Assembly: GCA_029262315.1 (NCBI GenBank)
Contig: JAJCZP010000115.1
Location: 1-51,388 of the forward strand
From: Deltaproteobacteria bacterium
Lineage (GTDB): Bacteria; Desulfobacterota; Binatia; UTPRO1
Length of the DNA: 51,388 nt
Direction: 5' to 3'
Part shown: positions 37,083-46,925 of the stretch, piece after piece
Position numbering within the stretch: position 1 is the first letter of the stretch
Layout of the letters: each line of letters begins with the position of its first letter
The notes under the pieces: generated by a model
Told to the model about the DNA's origin: nothing
Seen by the model: only the letters and a program-made list of their open reading frames with translations
The model's database searches: none
Made by a program: the position numbers and the translations under genes

Positions 37083-38489
37083 TCAGAACTGAAAGTAGAT
37101 GAACTCTGACGCCACTCCGCTGGCCGCCGCCGCCAGCGCCGCGACGGCACCGAGCGCAAGTCCCTCGATGGCCGCGCCCGCCGGATTCCGTGCCAGCGCC
37201 GAACGGATCGCCGGAAGGTTGGTTCGCACGAGACGCTCGAGCACGTGCAGTGCGACACACGCGACAACCACCAACGTCGGGAGCAGCGGCCAATCGCCGA
37301 GGTAGCTCCCCGTGCACAACCGTACGAGGATCTTCCAGGCGCCCTCGAAGGTCGCCGCCCGAAAGAAGATCCACAGCACGCAGGTGGCGTGAAAGAACAG
37401 CACGACGCGCGCAATGTCTCCGAGCGTGAACGGCTCGCGCTCGCCGCGGGGGCGGCGCACGACGGATCGATGCACGACCAACAGCAATCCGTGCATCCCG
37501 CCCCAGATGACGAAGTTCCACGCCGCGCCATGCCACAGTCCACCGAGCAACATCGTCACGAGGAGGGCGGCGTACATGCGACCAGGGCCGTGTCGGTTTC
37601 CCCCGAGTGGAATGTAGAGATAGTCGCGCAGCCACAGCGACAGCGTCATATGCCATCGACGCCAGAACTCGGCAGGATTCCGTGAGAGGTACGGCTCGCG
37701 AAAGTTGAGCGGCAGGTCGAATCCCAGCAAGCACCCCATTCCACGCGCCATGTCGGTGTAGCCCGAGAAGTCGAAGTAGATCTGAAAGGCGAAGCTGTAG
37801 ATCGCAATGAGATGCACGGACGCGGGCGCGACTCCCGGGAACTCGAACACCGCCTCGGACACGCGAGCCAACAGGAAATCTCCGAAGACGAGTTTCTTCA
37901 ACAATCCGCAGGCGATGAGCCATACGCCGCGACGAGTACGCGTAGGTTCAACGACGCCCCCTCGCTCGAGCTGTGGGAGAAACTCGGCCCCACGCAGGAT
38001 CGGTCCGGCGATGAGCTGCGGAAAGAACGCAATGAAGAGCGTGTAACGCGCCAGGCTGCGTGGCGGCTCGATCGCCCCTCGGTAGACATCGACCTGCAAC
38101 GCGATCATCTGAAACGAATAGAAGGAGATGCCGAGCGGCAACAGTATGTCGACCACCGGTGGACTGACGCCGAAGAGCGCGCCGCTCATCGGCGCAACAC
38201 TCTCGATCAAGAAGGCCGCATACTTGAAGAACGCGAGCGACCCTAGGGTGAACGCAACCGAGATGCGAAGATAGATCCACGGCCGCGGGCTGCGCTGCAT
38301 GCGCCGCAGCAACAGGAAGTTCGCACTGATCTCGAACAGCAGCAGCAACAGATAGGCGGGAATCCACACCGTGTAAAACGCCAAGCTGCACATCAACAAC
38401 CAGGTGTTCCGGGCCCCGGACGGCACCGCACGGTGGACGAGGAGCACCACGACGAAGAAGACCGCGAACTGTGCGGTGTTGAAGAGCAC
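37083..38489 (-). CDS. MBOAT-family O-acyltransferase (AlgI-like)
   Basis: 468 residues with about ten helices. Family segments visible: FFPQLIAGPILRGAEFLPQL, FAFQIYFDFSGYTDMARGMG, FREPYLSRNPAEFWRRWHMT and MLLGGLWHGAAWNFVIWGG, which holds the catalytic His of MBOAT enzymes (with H in RRWHMT). AlgI-type proteins carry acetyl groups across the inner membrane for O-acetylation of exported polysaccharides. The start is GTG 38489, overlapping the stop of the upstream SGNH gene by one base (TAGTG), so the two are coupled, the same pairing as AlgI/AlgJ or PatA/PatB. Confidence 0.93.
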   Translation of the reverse strand: MLFNTAQFAVFFVVVLLVHRAVPSGARNTWLLMCSLAFYTVWIPAYLLLLLFEISANFLLLRRMQRSPRPWIYLRISVAFTLGSLAFFKYAAFLIESVAPMSGALFGVSPPVVDILLPLGISFYSFQMIALQVDVYRGAIEPPRSLARYTLFIAFFPQLIAGPILRGAEFLPQLERGGVVEPTRTRRGVWLIACGLLKKLVFGDFLLARVSEAVFEFPGVAPASVHLIAIYSFAFQIYFDFSGYTDMARGMGCLLGFDLPLNFREPYLSRNPAEFWRRWHMTLSLWLRDYLYIPLGGNRHGPGRMYAALLVTMLLGGLWHGAAWNFVIWGGMHGLLLVVHRSVVRRPRGEREPFTLGDIARVVLFFHATCVLWIFFRAATFEGAWKILVRLCTGSYLGDWPLLPTLVVVACVALHVLERLVRTNLPAIRSALARNPAGAAIEGLALGAVAALAAAASGVASEFIYFQF

Positions 38490-39640
38490 TACCTGGCAGC
38501 CTTCGGCAGGGTGTGGGGTGCCTGGATATGGGAGCTGAGGAGGTCAGCTACGGCGCCGAAGCTCGTCTCGGCGCGGTCTGCGGCCAGGTGATCCATGAAG
38601 TCGGTGAACTCGGCGTCGGCCAGCACGTCGTGGAGGTCGACGAACGTGGCGCCGTGCCCGCGCACGATCGTGCGGATCCGCTTCAACGTCAGACCAAGAC
38701 CTTCCTCATTGTACATGCCGAGCGACCGCAGATGCTCGACGTTCATGGGCGGAACATAGACGACGACCGGAATGGACGCCTCCCGCACATGGGCCAGGAA
38801 CGCGCCGAGTACCTGCAGCCCAGCGTGATCGGGGTCGACACCGTCCAGCGCCGCCCCCAACAGGGCCCGTGCCGACGATGGTGTTGCTCGATCGCCAAAC
38901 ACCCTGGATCGTCGGAACCGCAGCTTTTGAAACTCCTTGCGATAACCCAGGCCGTCAGGATAGCCGCTCCACTCCTGCAGCCATTCCGCGAAACGCCAGT
39001 ATCCGCGATTGGCGCGCGCCTGCTCACGCTGCAACCACCACCACGCATCGAAGGCGCCGATCGCTCTGATCGATCGGTAGAAGAGCAGCCGATCGACCGT
39101 CACTCCCACCTCGTGGAGCGGAAGGCCCAGTGCCTCGAGCCAACGATGGGGCGAGATAAACGCCGAAAGCTGGTAGCGCTCCCTCGATCGCCATCCCTCC
39201 GAGAAGGACATGAGATTCAACGCCAGAATCACCTGATCAGGCTTCAAGCTCGCCACGTCGTCGCTGACGAAGTAGTGCGAGTACAGACTGAAGCCCGAAC
39301 TTGTTAGTGGCTGCACCTTGATCGGGCTCCGCGTCCGCACCGCGGCCCTCGCGGTGAGCCTCTTCTGGAGTTGAGAGGCGACCGAGACGCGGCGTGTGCG
39401 CACATCCATGGCCAATGAGTCGCCGATGAAGAGCACGCGATGGCTCTGTGGCGGCCAGTTCGCAATGCGCTCCATTCGATCGTCGAACCATCCGAGGACA
39501 TCGAGTGCAACGACCGGATACGGTGCCCGGGTCGTGGTGAGCAACGTCAACAGACTCCAGGCGACCACCCCGAATCCAACTGTCGACCAGAGCAGCACGA
39601 GCCACGGACGCCGGTGGGAGGTGCGCGCGTGCGTGTTCAC
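38489..39640 (-). CDS. SGNH-hydrolase-like periplasmic protein, partner of the MBOAT acyltransferase
   Basis: 383 residues with an N-terminal anchor helix (about 11-35). A block I motif VLFIGDSLAMD gives the Ser of the SGNH fold near residue 75. A late FMDHLAADRAE supplies Asp and His as DxxH (here MDHL). The middle includes VVVYVPPMNVEHLRSLGMYN. AlgJ/AlgX/DltD-like proteins of this kind move the acyl group from the MBOAT partner to the glycan in the periplasm (family knowledge). It precedes and overlaps the MBOAT gene. Confidence 0.78.
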   Translation of the reverse strand: MNTHARTSHRRPWLVLLWSTVGFGVVAWSLLTLLTTTRAPYPVVALDVLGWFDDRMERIANWPPQSHRVLFIGDSLAMDVRTRRVSVASQLQKRLTARAAVRTRSPIKVQPLTSSGFSLYSHYFVSDDVASLKPDQVILALNLMSFSEGWRSRERYQLSAFISPHRWLEALGLPLHEVGVTVDRLLFYRSIRAIGAFDAWWWLQREQARANRGYWRFAEWLQEWSGYPDGLGYRKEFQKLRFRRSRVFGDRATPSSARALLGAALDGVDPDHAGLQVLGAFLAHVREASIPVVVYVPPMNVEHLRSLGMYNEEGLGLTLKRIRTIVRGHGATFVDLHDVLADAEFTDFMDHLAADRAETSFGAVADLLSSHIQAPHTLPKAAR

Positions 39641-39704
39641 CGGCTTGCCTCACCGTCCGGAAGCTTCACGCGGGACGCGGAGGTTCCCCGCCACAGAGAT
39701 CGGG

Positions 39705-42023
39705 TCATACGTGCCGCTGCCGACCGCGCACCGCGACCCCGACCCCGATCATGATGATGAGCATCCCTACGACGGTCGCCAGGCCGAGCCCCACACGGAA
39801 GCTCGTCGGCCGAAACAGGAACCGCACCTCCCGCGCGCCCTCTGGAACCCATACCGCACGGAAGAGATAGTTGGCGCGATGGATAGGTACCTCGCGGCCG
39901 TCCACGAACGCGGTCCACCCAGGGTAGTAGAGATCAGTCAGCACCAGGAACGCTGCGGCTGTTCCGGGCACAGCGATCGTCACGTCCTCCGGTTCGTCCC
40001 GGAGCATGCGTACAGCACCTCTCGGTGCGGGTCCCGGCACCGGAAGTGGTGCCGGCTCTTGCGGCTTCTCTTCGAGCAGCACGAGTCTCCGCGGCACGAA
40101 GCTCGGGTGCTCCAGTTGACTGAGGATTTGCTCGGGATCGGCTACGACTCGCGCACCGGCGGCAAGAAACGCTCGAGGGAGTACCGGCGAGGCTTCGTAG
40201 ACGTCGATGTTTTCATTGGGGGACGAATCCGGACCGTACGAGTATGGCACGCGAAGAACCCGCCGGAGCTTGGGAGACCCGTCCACGCCCTTGAGAGTCT
40301 TGGCGAGGAATCCGGCCTGCTGCGAACGGATCACGAAGTACTTGGTGCTCGTCAACTTCATCAATCCCCAGGGCTTCGCTCCCAGTCCATATACGCCGTC
40401 GAATGGGTGATCGGTCGGGCGCCCGGACAATCGATCGAAGAACTCGGCATAGCGTCCGACGACCAACGGGTCGTAGTCCGTCACCACCCTCAGATGGTTC
40501 AGCATGCCCTGTCGCGGCCCGAGTGCGGGATCGAACCGCAGCACCCCCGAAATGTAGACTCTGTTGTGACCGACGTGCGTCCTCAGGAACTTCATCAGAG
40601 GCGCCTCGCGAGATACGAGGCCCGGCTGGTGTGCCGGACGCAGACGCCTATTCCCGACGGACGTGAACAGCTCATGCCCCTGGAGCGCACAGAGGGCGAC
40701 GATACACGCAACGCGCAACACTCTAGAGGGCACCACGCCAAACAGCGCCAGCAGCGCGACCATCGCCGGGCGGTAGAGGTTCGTCGTCCCCGCCCGCCCG
40801 AACGACCAGAAGACGGCAACCCCGACAGCGAGCGCGAGCAGCCACGCCGGATGTCGCCAGAGTTGGGTGCGGGGTAGAGCGCTCCATGACTGCAGTCGCG
40901 CGACCGTGAGCCCGGCGATCAGCGCCTGGCCGAACGCATAAACATCCAGGAACTTCATCGGTCTGCGAAACAGGCTCCCGAGGGGTGTCGCATAGTACCA
41001 CTGGAAGACAGGCCCACCGAAGACCAGGAGCGCCCCACCGATCGTCATCGCCAAGCCGAACATCCAGGCCAGCCGATGCCGGCGAAAACCCAGCACAAGA
41101 ATCATCCCGAGCAGGGGTAACGTGCCGACCAGCGCGGCAGACGTCCAGGGCGAAGAACCAAGAGCGCTCGGCACGAACATCCACGGGGGCATCGCGCCCG
41201 AACTGACTTGGTCGATCGTCAACGCCCCTGGGGCGCGCGCACTGCGCCGCACGAGTTCCAGGCTCGGTAGCAACTGAGGCGCAGCGAGGAGAATGCCAGC
41301 GCCCACAGAGACTAGTGCCAACGTCCCCCTCCGAAGGGCTCGGACGACGTGGCCCAGCCACACCCAGTGGACGAGGCGAAACAGCGTGTACGCCACGCCC
41401 ACGTACATGACGTGGATGAACACTTCGGTCGCCCCGGTGAGAATCTGCGCGGTCACCGCAGACGCCAGTCCGAGCCAGCTCCACCTCTCGCCATCCAAAG
41501 TCCGGTCGAGCAACAACACCGTCAGCGGCATCCATGCCATCGCGGAAAGCAATATCGGCTGATTGACGTTGACCATGATCCATCCAGACCACATGAACGT
41601 CACGGCTGCGCACAGAGCTCCGAGCATCCCAACGCCGAAGCGTCGTTGGAGACACCACATGCCGACGCCGCCGAGGCCCATGTGAAGCACCAGGGAGATC
41701 TCGATGGCCGTGGGGACGTCAAAAAAGAGGAACGGCACGTTCAGTGGATAGAACAGGGCCGTTGCCGGCACCGCCAGCAGCGGGGCTCCGCAGAGCTGAT
41801 ACGGGTTCCACAGCGGAAGATGCCCGTTCGCAAGCGCTCCGAAGACGTATTCGGCCCGGGGAATGAAGGCCGTATACACGTCGAACGATCCAAGGCCGAT
41901 GCCCTCGGTGGCGGATTTGATGACACGCTCGCTCCAGAACAGGAGGGCGAGTGCACCGAGTACCACGGTTGCAAACGCCACCTCGGCCAGAGAGTAACGA
42001 GAGGCGTCCTCCTGTTCGGGCAT
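39705..42023 (-). CDS. YfhO-like polytopic membrane protein (GT-C-type glycosyltransferase candidate)
   Basis: 772 residues from ATG 42023 (10 nt after the DegT stop). The frame is open to an ATG at 42065, which would overlap the previous gene. About twelve helices fill residues 20-480. An opening loop with FIPRAEYVFGALANGHLPLW and NPYQLCGAPLLA matches the YfhO/GT-C first periplasmic loop with acidic residues. The last about 250 residues are a periplasmic beta-rich domain with DLYYPGWTAFVDGREVPIHR, a hallmark of YfhO proteins, before a final helix. YfhO of Firmicutes glycosylates teichoic acid; here a lipid-linked-sugar transferase for the envelope glycan is likely. Confidence 0.85.
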   Translation of the reverse strand: MPEQEDASRYSLAEVAFATVVLGALALLFWSERVIKSATEGIGLGSFDVYTAFIPRAEYVFGALANGHLPLWNPYQLCGAPLLAVPATALFYPLNVPFLFFDVPTAIEISLVLHMGLGGVGMWCLQRRFGVGMLGALCAAVTFMWSGWIMVNVNQPILLSAMAWMPLTVLLLDRTLDGERWSWLGLASAVTAQILTGATEVFIHVMYVGVAYTLFRLVHWVWLGHVVRALRRGTLALVSVGAGILLAAPQLLPSLELVRRSARAPGALTIDQVSSGAMPPWMFVPSALGSSPWTSAALVGTLPLLGMILVLGFRRHRLAWMFGLAMTIGGALLVFGGPVFQWYYATPLGSLFRRPMKFLDVYAFGQALIAGLTVARLQSWSALPRTQLWRHPAWLLALAVGVAVFWSFGRAGTTNLYRPAMVALLALFGVVPSRVLRVACIVALCALQGHELFTSVGNRRLRPAHQPGLVSREAPLMKFLRTHVGHNRVYISGVLRFDPALGPRQGMLNHLRVVTDYDPLVVGRYAEFFDRLSGRPTDHPFDGVYGLGAKPWGLMKLTSTKYFVIRSQQAGFLAKTLKGVDGSPKLRRVLRVPYSYGPDSSPNENIDVYEASPVLPRAFLAAGARVVADPEQILSQLEHPSFVPRRLVLLEEKPQEPAPLPVPGPAPRGAVRMLRDEPEDVTIAVPGTAAAFLVLTDLYYPGWTAFVDGREVPIHRANYLFRAVWVPEGAREVRFLFRPTSFRVGLGLATVVGMLIIMIGVGVAVRGRQRHV

Positions 42024-42033
42024 CGGGGTCTCG

Positions 42034-43119
42034 TTACCCCGCGACGATTCTACAGATTCTAGCAATCTGCTCCAGGCTCAAGCTGTCGTACGAAGGAAGA
42101 CACAGAATCCGTCTCGCGAGCGCCTCGGCATTGGGCATCACGACGTACTCCGACACCGCTTTGATGGTATTGAGCGCCGGATAGAAATACCTTCTCGCGT
42201 GAATCTGCTCACCCACGAGCTTCTGGAGAACGGTTGCAAGCCTGTCTTCGTCCTCGAACACGACAGGCATGTACGAATAGTTGTACGCCTCCGGATCGAT
42301 CTTCTGGAACGACACCCAGTCCACTGCCGCCAGCCCATTGCGGTACGCTTCGTAGATCGCCCGTCTCTTCTTCAGGACGTCTTCGAGGCGCTTCAGGTTG
42401 GCGAGACCGAGGGCCGCGTGCACCTCGGTCATCTTTCCGTTCATCCCTACATCGACGACCTGCTTCTCCTCATCGTGACCGAAGAAGCGCGTTCTCCTCA
42501 AACGGTCCGCGACTTCGCCGTCCGTCGCAACGCATGCCCCACCCTCACCGGTGTTGAACAGCTTCGTCGCGTGAAAACTCGTGCCGCTGACATCCCCGTA
42601 CTCCAACAGGGATCGACCCCTGTAGTTCACACACATCGCATGCGCAGCATCGAAGATGACCTTCAGATTTCGACGGGCCGCGATTCGCGCAATGGCCTCG
42701 ACATCGCACGGATTGCTGAACACATGCACGGCCAATATCGCACTGGTCTTGTCGGTGATCGCTTCCTCGATCTTCTCCACGTCGATGTTGAACGTCTCCG
42801 GGACTATGTCGACGAACTTTGGTTGACATCCCTCCCACTGGATGGCGCTGCACGTCGCGATCCAGCTGAACGGGGTCGTCAGCACCTCTCCCTCCACTCC
42901 CAACGCCCGGATTGCCAATTGTAACGCTACGGTCCCATTGGTTACGGCGACGAGGTGCTCAAGCCCCAGGATCTCCTGCAGCTCACGCTCCAACCGTTGC
43001 ACCAACGGACCATGGTGTGTCAGGACACCGCTCGCCCACGGGCCCTTCAGTATCTCCATATACTCCGCAAGAGGCGGGAGTGATGGCATCGTCACGTAGA
43101 TCGGCGGTTTAGTTTTCAC
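42034..43119 (-). CDS. DegT/DnrJ/EryC1/StrS-family PLP sugar aminotransferase
   Basis: 361 residues. K186 in SFHATKLFNTGEGG is the PLP Lys. VIFDAAHAMCV has the Asp that holds the pyridine N. TNGTVALQLAIRALG and TTPFSWIATCSAIQWEG belong to the N-terminal phosphate and substrate site. Enzymes of this family put an amino group on a nucleotide-bound keto sugar, here most likely C-4 of a 2,6-dideoxy-4-ketohexose made by the neighbouring dehydratase and reductase (inference). ATG 43119 overlaps the end of the Gfo/Idh/MocA gene by 11 nt. Confidence 0.93.
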   Translation of the reverse strand: MKTKPPIYVTMPSLPPLAEYMEILKGPWASGVLTHHGPLVQRLERELQEILGLEHLVAVTNGTVALQLAIRALGVEGEVLTTPFSWIATCSAIQWEGCQPKFVDIVPETFNIDVEKIEEAITDKTSAILAVHVFSNPCDVEAIARIAARRNLKVIFDAAHAMCVNYRGRSLLEYGDVSGTSFHATKLFNTGEGGACVATDGEVADRLRRTRFFGHDEEKQVVDVGMNGKMTEVHAALGLANLKRLEDVLKKRRAIYEAYRNGLAAVDWVSFQKIDPEAYNYSYMPVVFEDEDRLATVLQKLVGEQIHARRYFYPALNTIKAVSEYVVMPNAEALARRILCLPSYDSLSLEQIARICRIVAG

Positions 43120-44071
43120 GGGCCTTCTCGACTACCTGCTGGATCAGCTCCGCTTGCAGGAGCATTTCCTCCCCGTATTGGGAGAACCTCTTCTCTCGTA
43201 TTGTCTCCGCGAATTCCCCGAAGAGCTTCGCCGTCTGGTCGTCGCACGGCAGCTCGTAGGACCGGGTCCCCTTGTCGGTTTCCAGTCTCACCGTGGGGAC
43301 GATCTCGGCATGGGCGGTAAACGCCCGCTCAGAAGTCACTTTGCCCCGACTTCCCCAGATCTCGTAGTTGCATTGGTAGAAGTGGTCGAAGCCAAATGCG
43401 ACCTCCGAGCACAGCCCATCCGCGTTCACAAGGAACGCGCCCCCGCACGTGTCCACACCCCTTGTGGCATCGTAGGTCAGCGTCGCCGCTTTGACTCCGA
43501 AGCCGCTTCCCAGCATGAACTGCGTTGCCTTCAGTACGTACGCTCCGGCATCCAGCAACGCGCCGCCGCCCAACGCTTTCTGATACCTGATGTTGGTTGC
43601 GTCCTCGAATGGCGGAAAGCCGAAGGAGCTTCGGAAGCACCTGATCTCACCGATGTCGCCATTCTCCACGAGCTTCTTCACGAACGCATGCTGCGAATGG
43701 AACTGAAACTGAAAGTTCTCCTGAAGGCAGAGTCGCCGTTCCTTGGCCAGATCGACCATGTCGGTCACTTCCTCCAGAGTGCAGCCTGCCGACTTCTCGA
43801 CCAGCACGTGCTTATCGCACTGCAAGGCTTTCTTGACCCACTCGTGGTGCATCCCGGTCGGGAGGGGTATGTAGATCGCCTCGATATCCTTTCGCTGCAG
43901 CAGTTGCTCATAGCCAGGGATCCCTTCGCAATCGAACTGCTCTCCTACCCTCCTCGCCTTCTCGTCACTGCGACTGGCGACCGCCACGACCTTGTATTCC
44001 GGCAGCGCGCGCAAGGTCGGAATGACGCGCCGGACGGCGAAATTCGCACAGCCCAGAATTCCGATCTTCAT
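43109..44071 (-). CDS. Gfo/Idh/MocA-family oxidoreductase, probable NDP-hexose 3-ketoreductase
   Basis: 320 residues from ATG 44071. N-terminal Rossmann fold MKIGILGCANFAVRRVIPTL with a shortened GCANFA nucleotide loop, then AIYIPLPTGMHHEWVKKALQ and KHVLVEKSAGCTLEEV with the family EK-P-like Lys. The C-terminal dehydrogenase domain includes LGGGALLDAGAYVLKATQFM. Similarity in layout to SpnN/TylC1-type 3-ketoreductases plus the adjacent 2,3-dehydratase suggests it reduces the 3-keto group left by that enzyme (inference). The start overlaps the dehydratase stop (ATGA at 44068-44071). Confidence 0.88.
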   Translation of the reverse strand: MKIGILGCANFAVRRVIPTLRALPEYKVVAVASRSDEKARRVGEQFDCEGIPGYEQLLQRKDIEAIYIPLPTGMHHEWVKKALQCDKHVLVEKSAGCTLEEVTDMVDLAKERRLCLQENFQFQFHSQHAFVKKLVENGDIGEIRCFRSSFGFPPFEDATNIRYQKALGGGALLDAGAYVLKATQFMLGSGFGVKAATLTYDATRGVDTCGGAFLVNADGLCSEVAFGFDHFYQCNYEIWGSRGKVTSERAFTAHAEIVPTVRLETDKGTRSYELPCDDQTAKLFGEFAETIREKRFSQYGEEMLLQAELIQQVVEKAREN

Positions 44072-45495
44072 GCGGGCGCCTTCGTAGAGAACTGGATGGC
44101 GGCGATCAGCGACCGCGCCTGAATGTTCAGGTAGTTGTTGAACTTCAGGAAGGTCTTCAGTTGATTCAAGCTCATCCACAGATAGTTGTCGGGGGGCTGC
44201 TCGGCGAACGACGCTGGTGCCGTCACGATCATGTTTCTATTCTGCTCGTGATAGAAGCGTCCGCCCTCTTCTGACTGGAGCGCTTCGTAGATGATCCGAT
44301 TCTTTGGCGCATTGAGGACATACTCCAGGAACGGAAGTTTCTGGCTGGCGGCGCTCCGGTAGTTGCCCGTGAGGCATTGGACGGTTGGCGCCAGCTCGAA
44401 CACGTCGTGGTTGCCGCACTCCAGCTTGGCCTGCACGAGGAAATGATAGAGGCCGTTGATCTTCTTGATCACGAAGGCGCAGATGCCCTCCTGCGCCGGA
44501 CAGAGCAACGGCTGCGCCCAGGTTGCCACCTCCCGGTTCTCGATCTCCACCTCCACCGGAAGGATGCTGAAGAACCGATCCTCCACGTGGTGGATCTTCT
44601 CATCCGTCACGCTCCAGTCTTCGATCTCGTTCAGGCCGATGGGTTTGACGTCCAGGAAGTACGTGCTCTTGAGTCGGGCCAACCAGGAGAGGATGTCATC
44701 AATGGAGTGGAGCGCGGATTCATGGTCCAGGGCGGAATGGAGCAGGTCGGTATTGATGCTGCCCTGCGACATGCTGCTAGACAGCTCGACGACGGCCGAC
44801 GAGTAGTCTCCGAATGGAATGCCGGACACCACGGTGCGGGCATCCATGTTGACAGTGTTGTCGCGATGCATCAGCTCGATGATCTGCCCCAACGTCAGCC
44901 ACCGGAAATTCTCATCGACGGGCGGGTCGTCGGTGGTTTTCACGATGATGTTGCGATTGCGTTTTCTGAGAAACCGGGCGCCCTGTTCTGACTGAAGCTG
45001 GTCCAGCAGCACATCGGCGGGCCGACAGGACAGGAAGTAGTCGAGGTACAGCGGCTTGGTCCCTTTGTGGACCTGGGTGTAGTTGCTTCGAGTAGCCTGC
45101 AGGGTCGGCGAGAGCTGGACGTTGTTGACATTGCCAGGCTCGATCTTGGCCTGCATCAGGAAGTGCAACACCCCGTCTATTTCCTTGGCGAGCGCCCCCA
45201 GAAAGCCGATCTCTGGCTGATTGATGACCGGCTGTTTCCACGTGGGGAGGGCTCCCCAATCGGTGTGCACATGGACGCCCTCAATGGAAAAGAACTTGCC
45301 GCTCTCATGGATGAGATTGCCCGTTGCCGGCTGAAACTTCCAGTTGCGCAGGGCAGAGAAGCGAGTGGGCTCGATGTGGACCTTCACGCTACGATTGCGC
45401 TCTTCCAGCCATTGAACGACGTCGTCTGTGCTTTGGACAGCTCCCTGCACGTTCAAGATGGACTGCAAGAAGAGGATACCCTTGCTTGGGCTCAT
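44068..45495 (-). CDS. NDP-hexose 2,3-dehydratase
   Basis: 475 residues with two repeated halves typical of the family (PF03559-like): FSALRNWKFQPATGNLIHES with FFSIEGVHV, and again LNEIEDWSVTDEKIHHVEDR with FFSILPVEVE. Each is followed by a WxQPxxxxxEIG-like line (TWKQPVINQPEIGFLG, TWAQPLLCPAQEGICAFV), LHFLMQAKIEPGN/YHFLVQAKLECGN and SNYTQV/GNYRSA. These enzymes remove the 2-hydroxyl of NDP-4-keto-6-deoxyhexose, the committed step to 2-deoxysugars (as EryBVI/SpnO). ATG 45495 overlaps the upstream gene stop. The open frame continuing to 46086 is a shadow of that gene. Confident. Confidence 0.95.
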   Translation of the reverse strand: MSPSKGILFLQSILNVQGAVQSTDDVVQWLEERNRSVKVHIEPTRFSALRNWKFQPATGNLIHESGKFFSIEGVHVHTDWGALPTWKQPVINQPEIGFLGALAKEIDGVLHFLMQAKIEPGNVNNVQLSPTLQATRSNYTQVHKGTKPLYLDYFLSCRPADVLLDQLQSEQGARFLRKRNRNIIVKTTDDPPVDENFRWLTLGQIIELMHRDNTVNMDARTVVSGIPFGDYSSAVVELSSSMSQGSINTDLLHSALDHESALHSIDDILSWLARLKSTYFLDVKPIGLNEIEDWSVTDEKIHHVEDRFFSILPVEVEIENREVATWAQPLLCPAQEGICAFVIKKINGLYHFLVQAKLECGNHDVFELAPTVQCLTGNYRSAASQKLPFLEYVLNAPKNRIIYEALQSEEGGRFYHEQNRNMIVTAPASFAEQPPDNYLWMSLNQLKTFLKFNNYLNIQARSLIAAIQFSTKAPA

Positions 45496-46562
45496 AGGGC
45501 GCCTTTCACGTACGACTCCTCCGAAGCGCGCCGCGCCTCGGCCCCCGTACGTGCGACCTCGCGGATGGTGAGCCGTTCCGTTGCCAGACCGAGCACTCCG
45601 AAGATCACGACCGGGACGAGCATGATGACGTGGGCGACGAGCGCTACCGCCTTGGCCTCCGTGGAGGCGACGCCCGGAGCCGCGATCGCGAGCGCGGCGA
45701 CGATGGGGAGGTGGAACTGCCCTACGAGACCCGGCGTGAGTGGCACGATCACGAAGAGCCCGATCATCGCCTGCATGAGAAATGGCGCGTTCCACGGGAA
45801 GGTGACGTGCAGCGCCTGCATCCCAGAGGCGAGCGAGAGTACACCGCACGTCCAGGCGAGCAACGAGAAGAATAGGGCGGGCGCGACACCCTCGGAGCGC
45901 CAGAAGGCTCGGATCGGGGTGAGGAAGGTCGAGACGCTCTGGGCGATTCGCTCCGTGATTCGCAGGAGCAAACTGCGAGTCCCGCGACCCGGTGCGTCTC
46001 GCCAGCGAGCCTGGCTCCCGCGCAGCATGTACGACGCGAACACCACGATCGCGATGCCGAGCACTCCCATGAGCAGCCCAACCCACCGTGGGGGCGATGG
46101 GATCGACTCGATCGCGCGGCCCGCCAGGATCGCGCCCTGGTCGGTAGGGAGGGCGGCGATGGCGACGACGACCACCGCGAGGAAGGCCAGGGAATCAGCA
46201 ACCCTGTCGAGCGCAATGAGCGCGATCGAGGTCACCAACCGCACGTGTGCCAGTCGGGCCAGTACGAGCGCCCGGACCACTTCGCCAAGGCGCAGAGGCA
46301 GGGCGACATTGAAAAGGAACCCGATCTGCGCCGCGCTGAACAGGGTACGGAACCGGACGGCCCGCGTCGCGCGGACGATGTAGCTCCAGCGTTGGACTCG
46401 AGCGAGATGCCCGCTCGACGCAAACGTGAGTGCCACGAGCAACCACGGCACCTGGAGGTCGCCAAGCAGAACCGCCACTTCTCCCCAATCAGTGCCTCGA
46501 AATACGAGCCACGCCAGGAAGAGTCCAAGCGCTGCCCCTGCCCCGAGTCGGACGGAGCGCAT
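45492..46562 (-). CDS. Flippase-like membrane protein (UPF0104/LPG_synthase_TM family)
   Basis: 356 residues with about seven to eight helices. Family pieces: LFSAAQIGFLFNVALPLRLG, EVVRALVLARL, ALDRVADSLAFL and FVIVPLTPGLVGQFHL with GQFHLPIVAALA, the typical TPGGxGxxE-like area. Proteins of this group share the transmembrane part of lysyl-PG synthase and occur with glycan clusters, where they are thought to flip lipid-linked sugars. ATG 46562 is preferred; the frame is open 44 atypical residues further. First gene of the minus-strand glycan operon. Confidence 0.82.
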   Translation of the reverse strand: MRSVRLGAGAALGLFLAWLVFRGTDWGEVAVLLGDLQVPWLLVALTFASSGHLARVQRWSYIVRATRAVRFRTLFSAAQIGFLFNVALPLRLGEVVRALVLARLAHVRLVTSIALIALDRVADSLAFLAVVVVAIAALPTDQGAILAGRAIESIPSPPRWVGLLMGVLGIAIVVFASYMLRGSQARWRDAPGRGTRSLLLRITERIAQSVSTFLTPIRAFWRSEGVAPALFFSLLAWTCGVLSLASGMQALHVTFPWNAPFLMQAMIGLFVIVPLTPGLVGQFHLPIVAALAIAAPGVASTEAKAVALVAHVIMLVPVVIFGVLGLATERLTIREVARTGAEARRASEESYVKGAL

Positions 46563-46925
46563 GACTGGTGGCGAAATCTTCAAAGGATCCCATGCAGCGG
46601 GGACTGCGGCGCGCGCGATCGGGTGACATTCACGGGCTCGTCGAACGCTGGTGAGCCGCCCAGAAGCGCGATGTCGCGCACATTGGCACAGCAATGCTCT
46701 CTATCTGTCGGTCCGGACGCATACAAGGCCTCATCGCGCGTCCCTGCTCGCTGCCGGTTCAAGCGCTCATGGACCGCTACGGGGGTCACGCATCTGCTGG
46801 CCCACATGGCTGAGCGAACGCGCTAGCATGCCCGGCGCGCTCGCACCTGACGTCTTCCAGGCGCCCTGGTCAGCGGAGATTCGCAGTCGTGCTCCATGTG
46901 CTAGTATCCGGCGAGGAGCCACTCA
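46563..46925 (+). promoter_or_regulatory. Divergent intergenic region with an extended -10 promoter candidate
   Basis: 363 bp between the flippase-like gene (minus) and the small leader ORF and glycosyltransferase (plus); no gene seen inside. TTCGCA (46880-46885), 16 nt, then TAGTAT (46902-46907) preceded by TG at 46899-46900, an extended -10. The same -10 hexamer TAGTAT is seen before actA. GAGGAG at 46912-46917 serves the leader ORF. Confidence 0.4.

Noticed and set aside
44068..46086. A 672-residue form of the 2,3-dehydratase
   Set aside because: The extra N-terminal part is an out-of-frame reading of the flippase-like gene; ATG 45495 overlaps that gene's stop and begins the real domain.
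46563..46925. Short open frames in the divergent gap
   Set aside because: None has a ribosome site or protein-like pattern; only the 43-codon frame at 46926 does.
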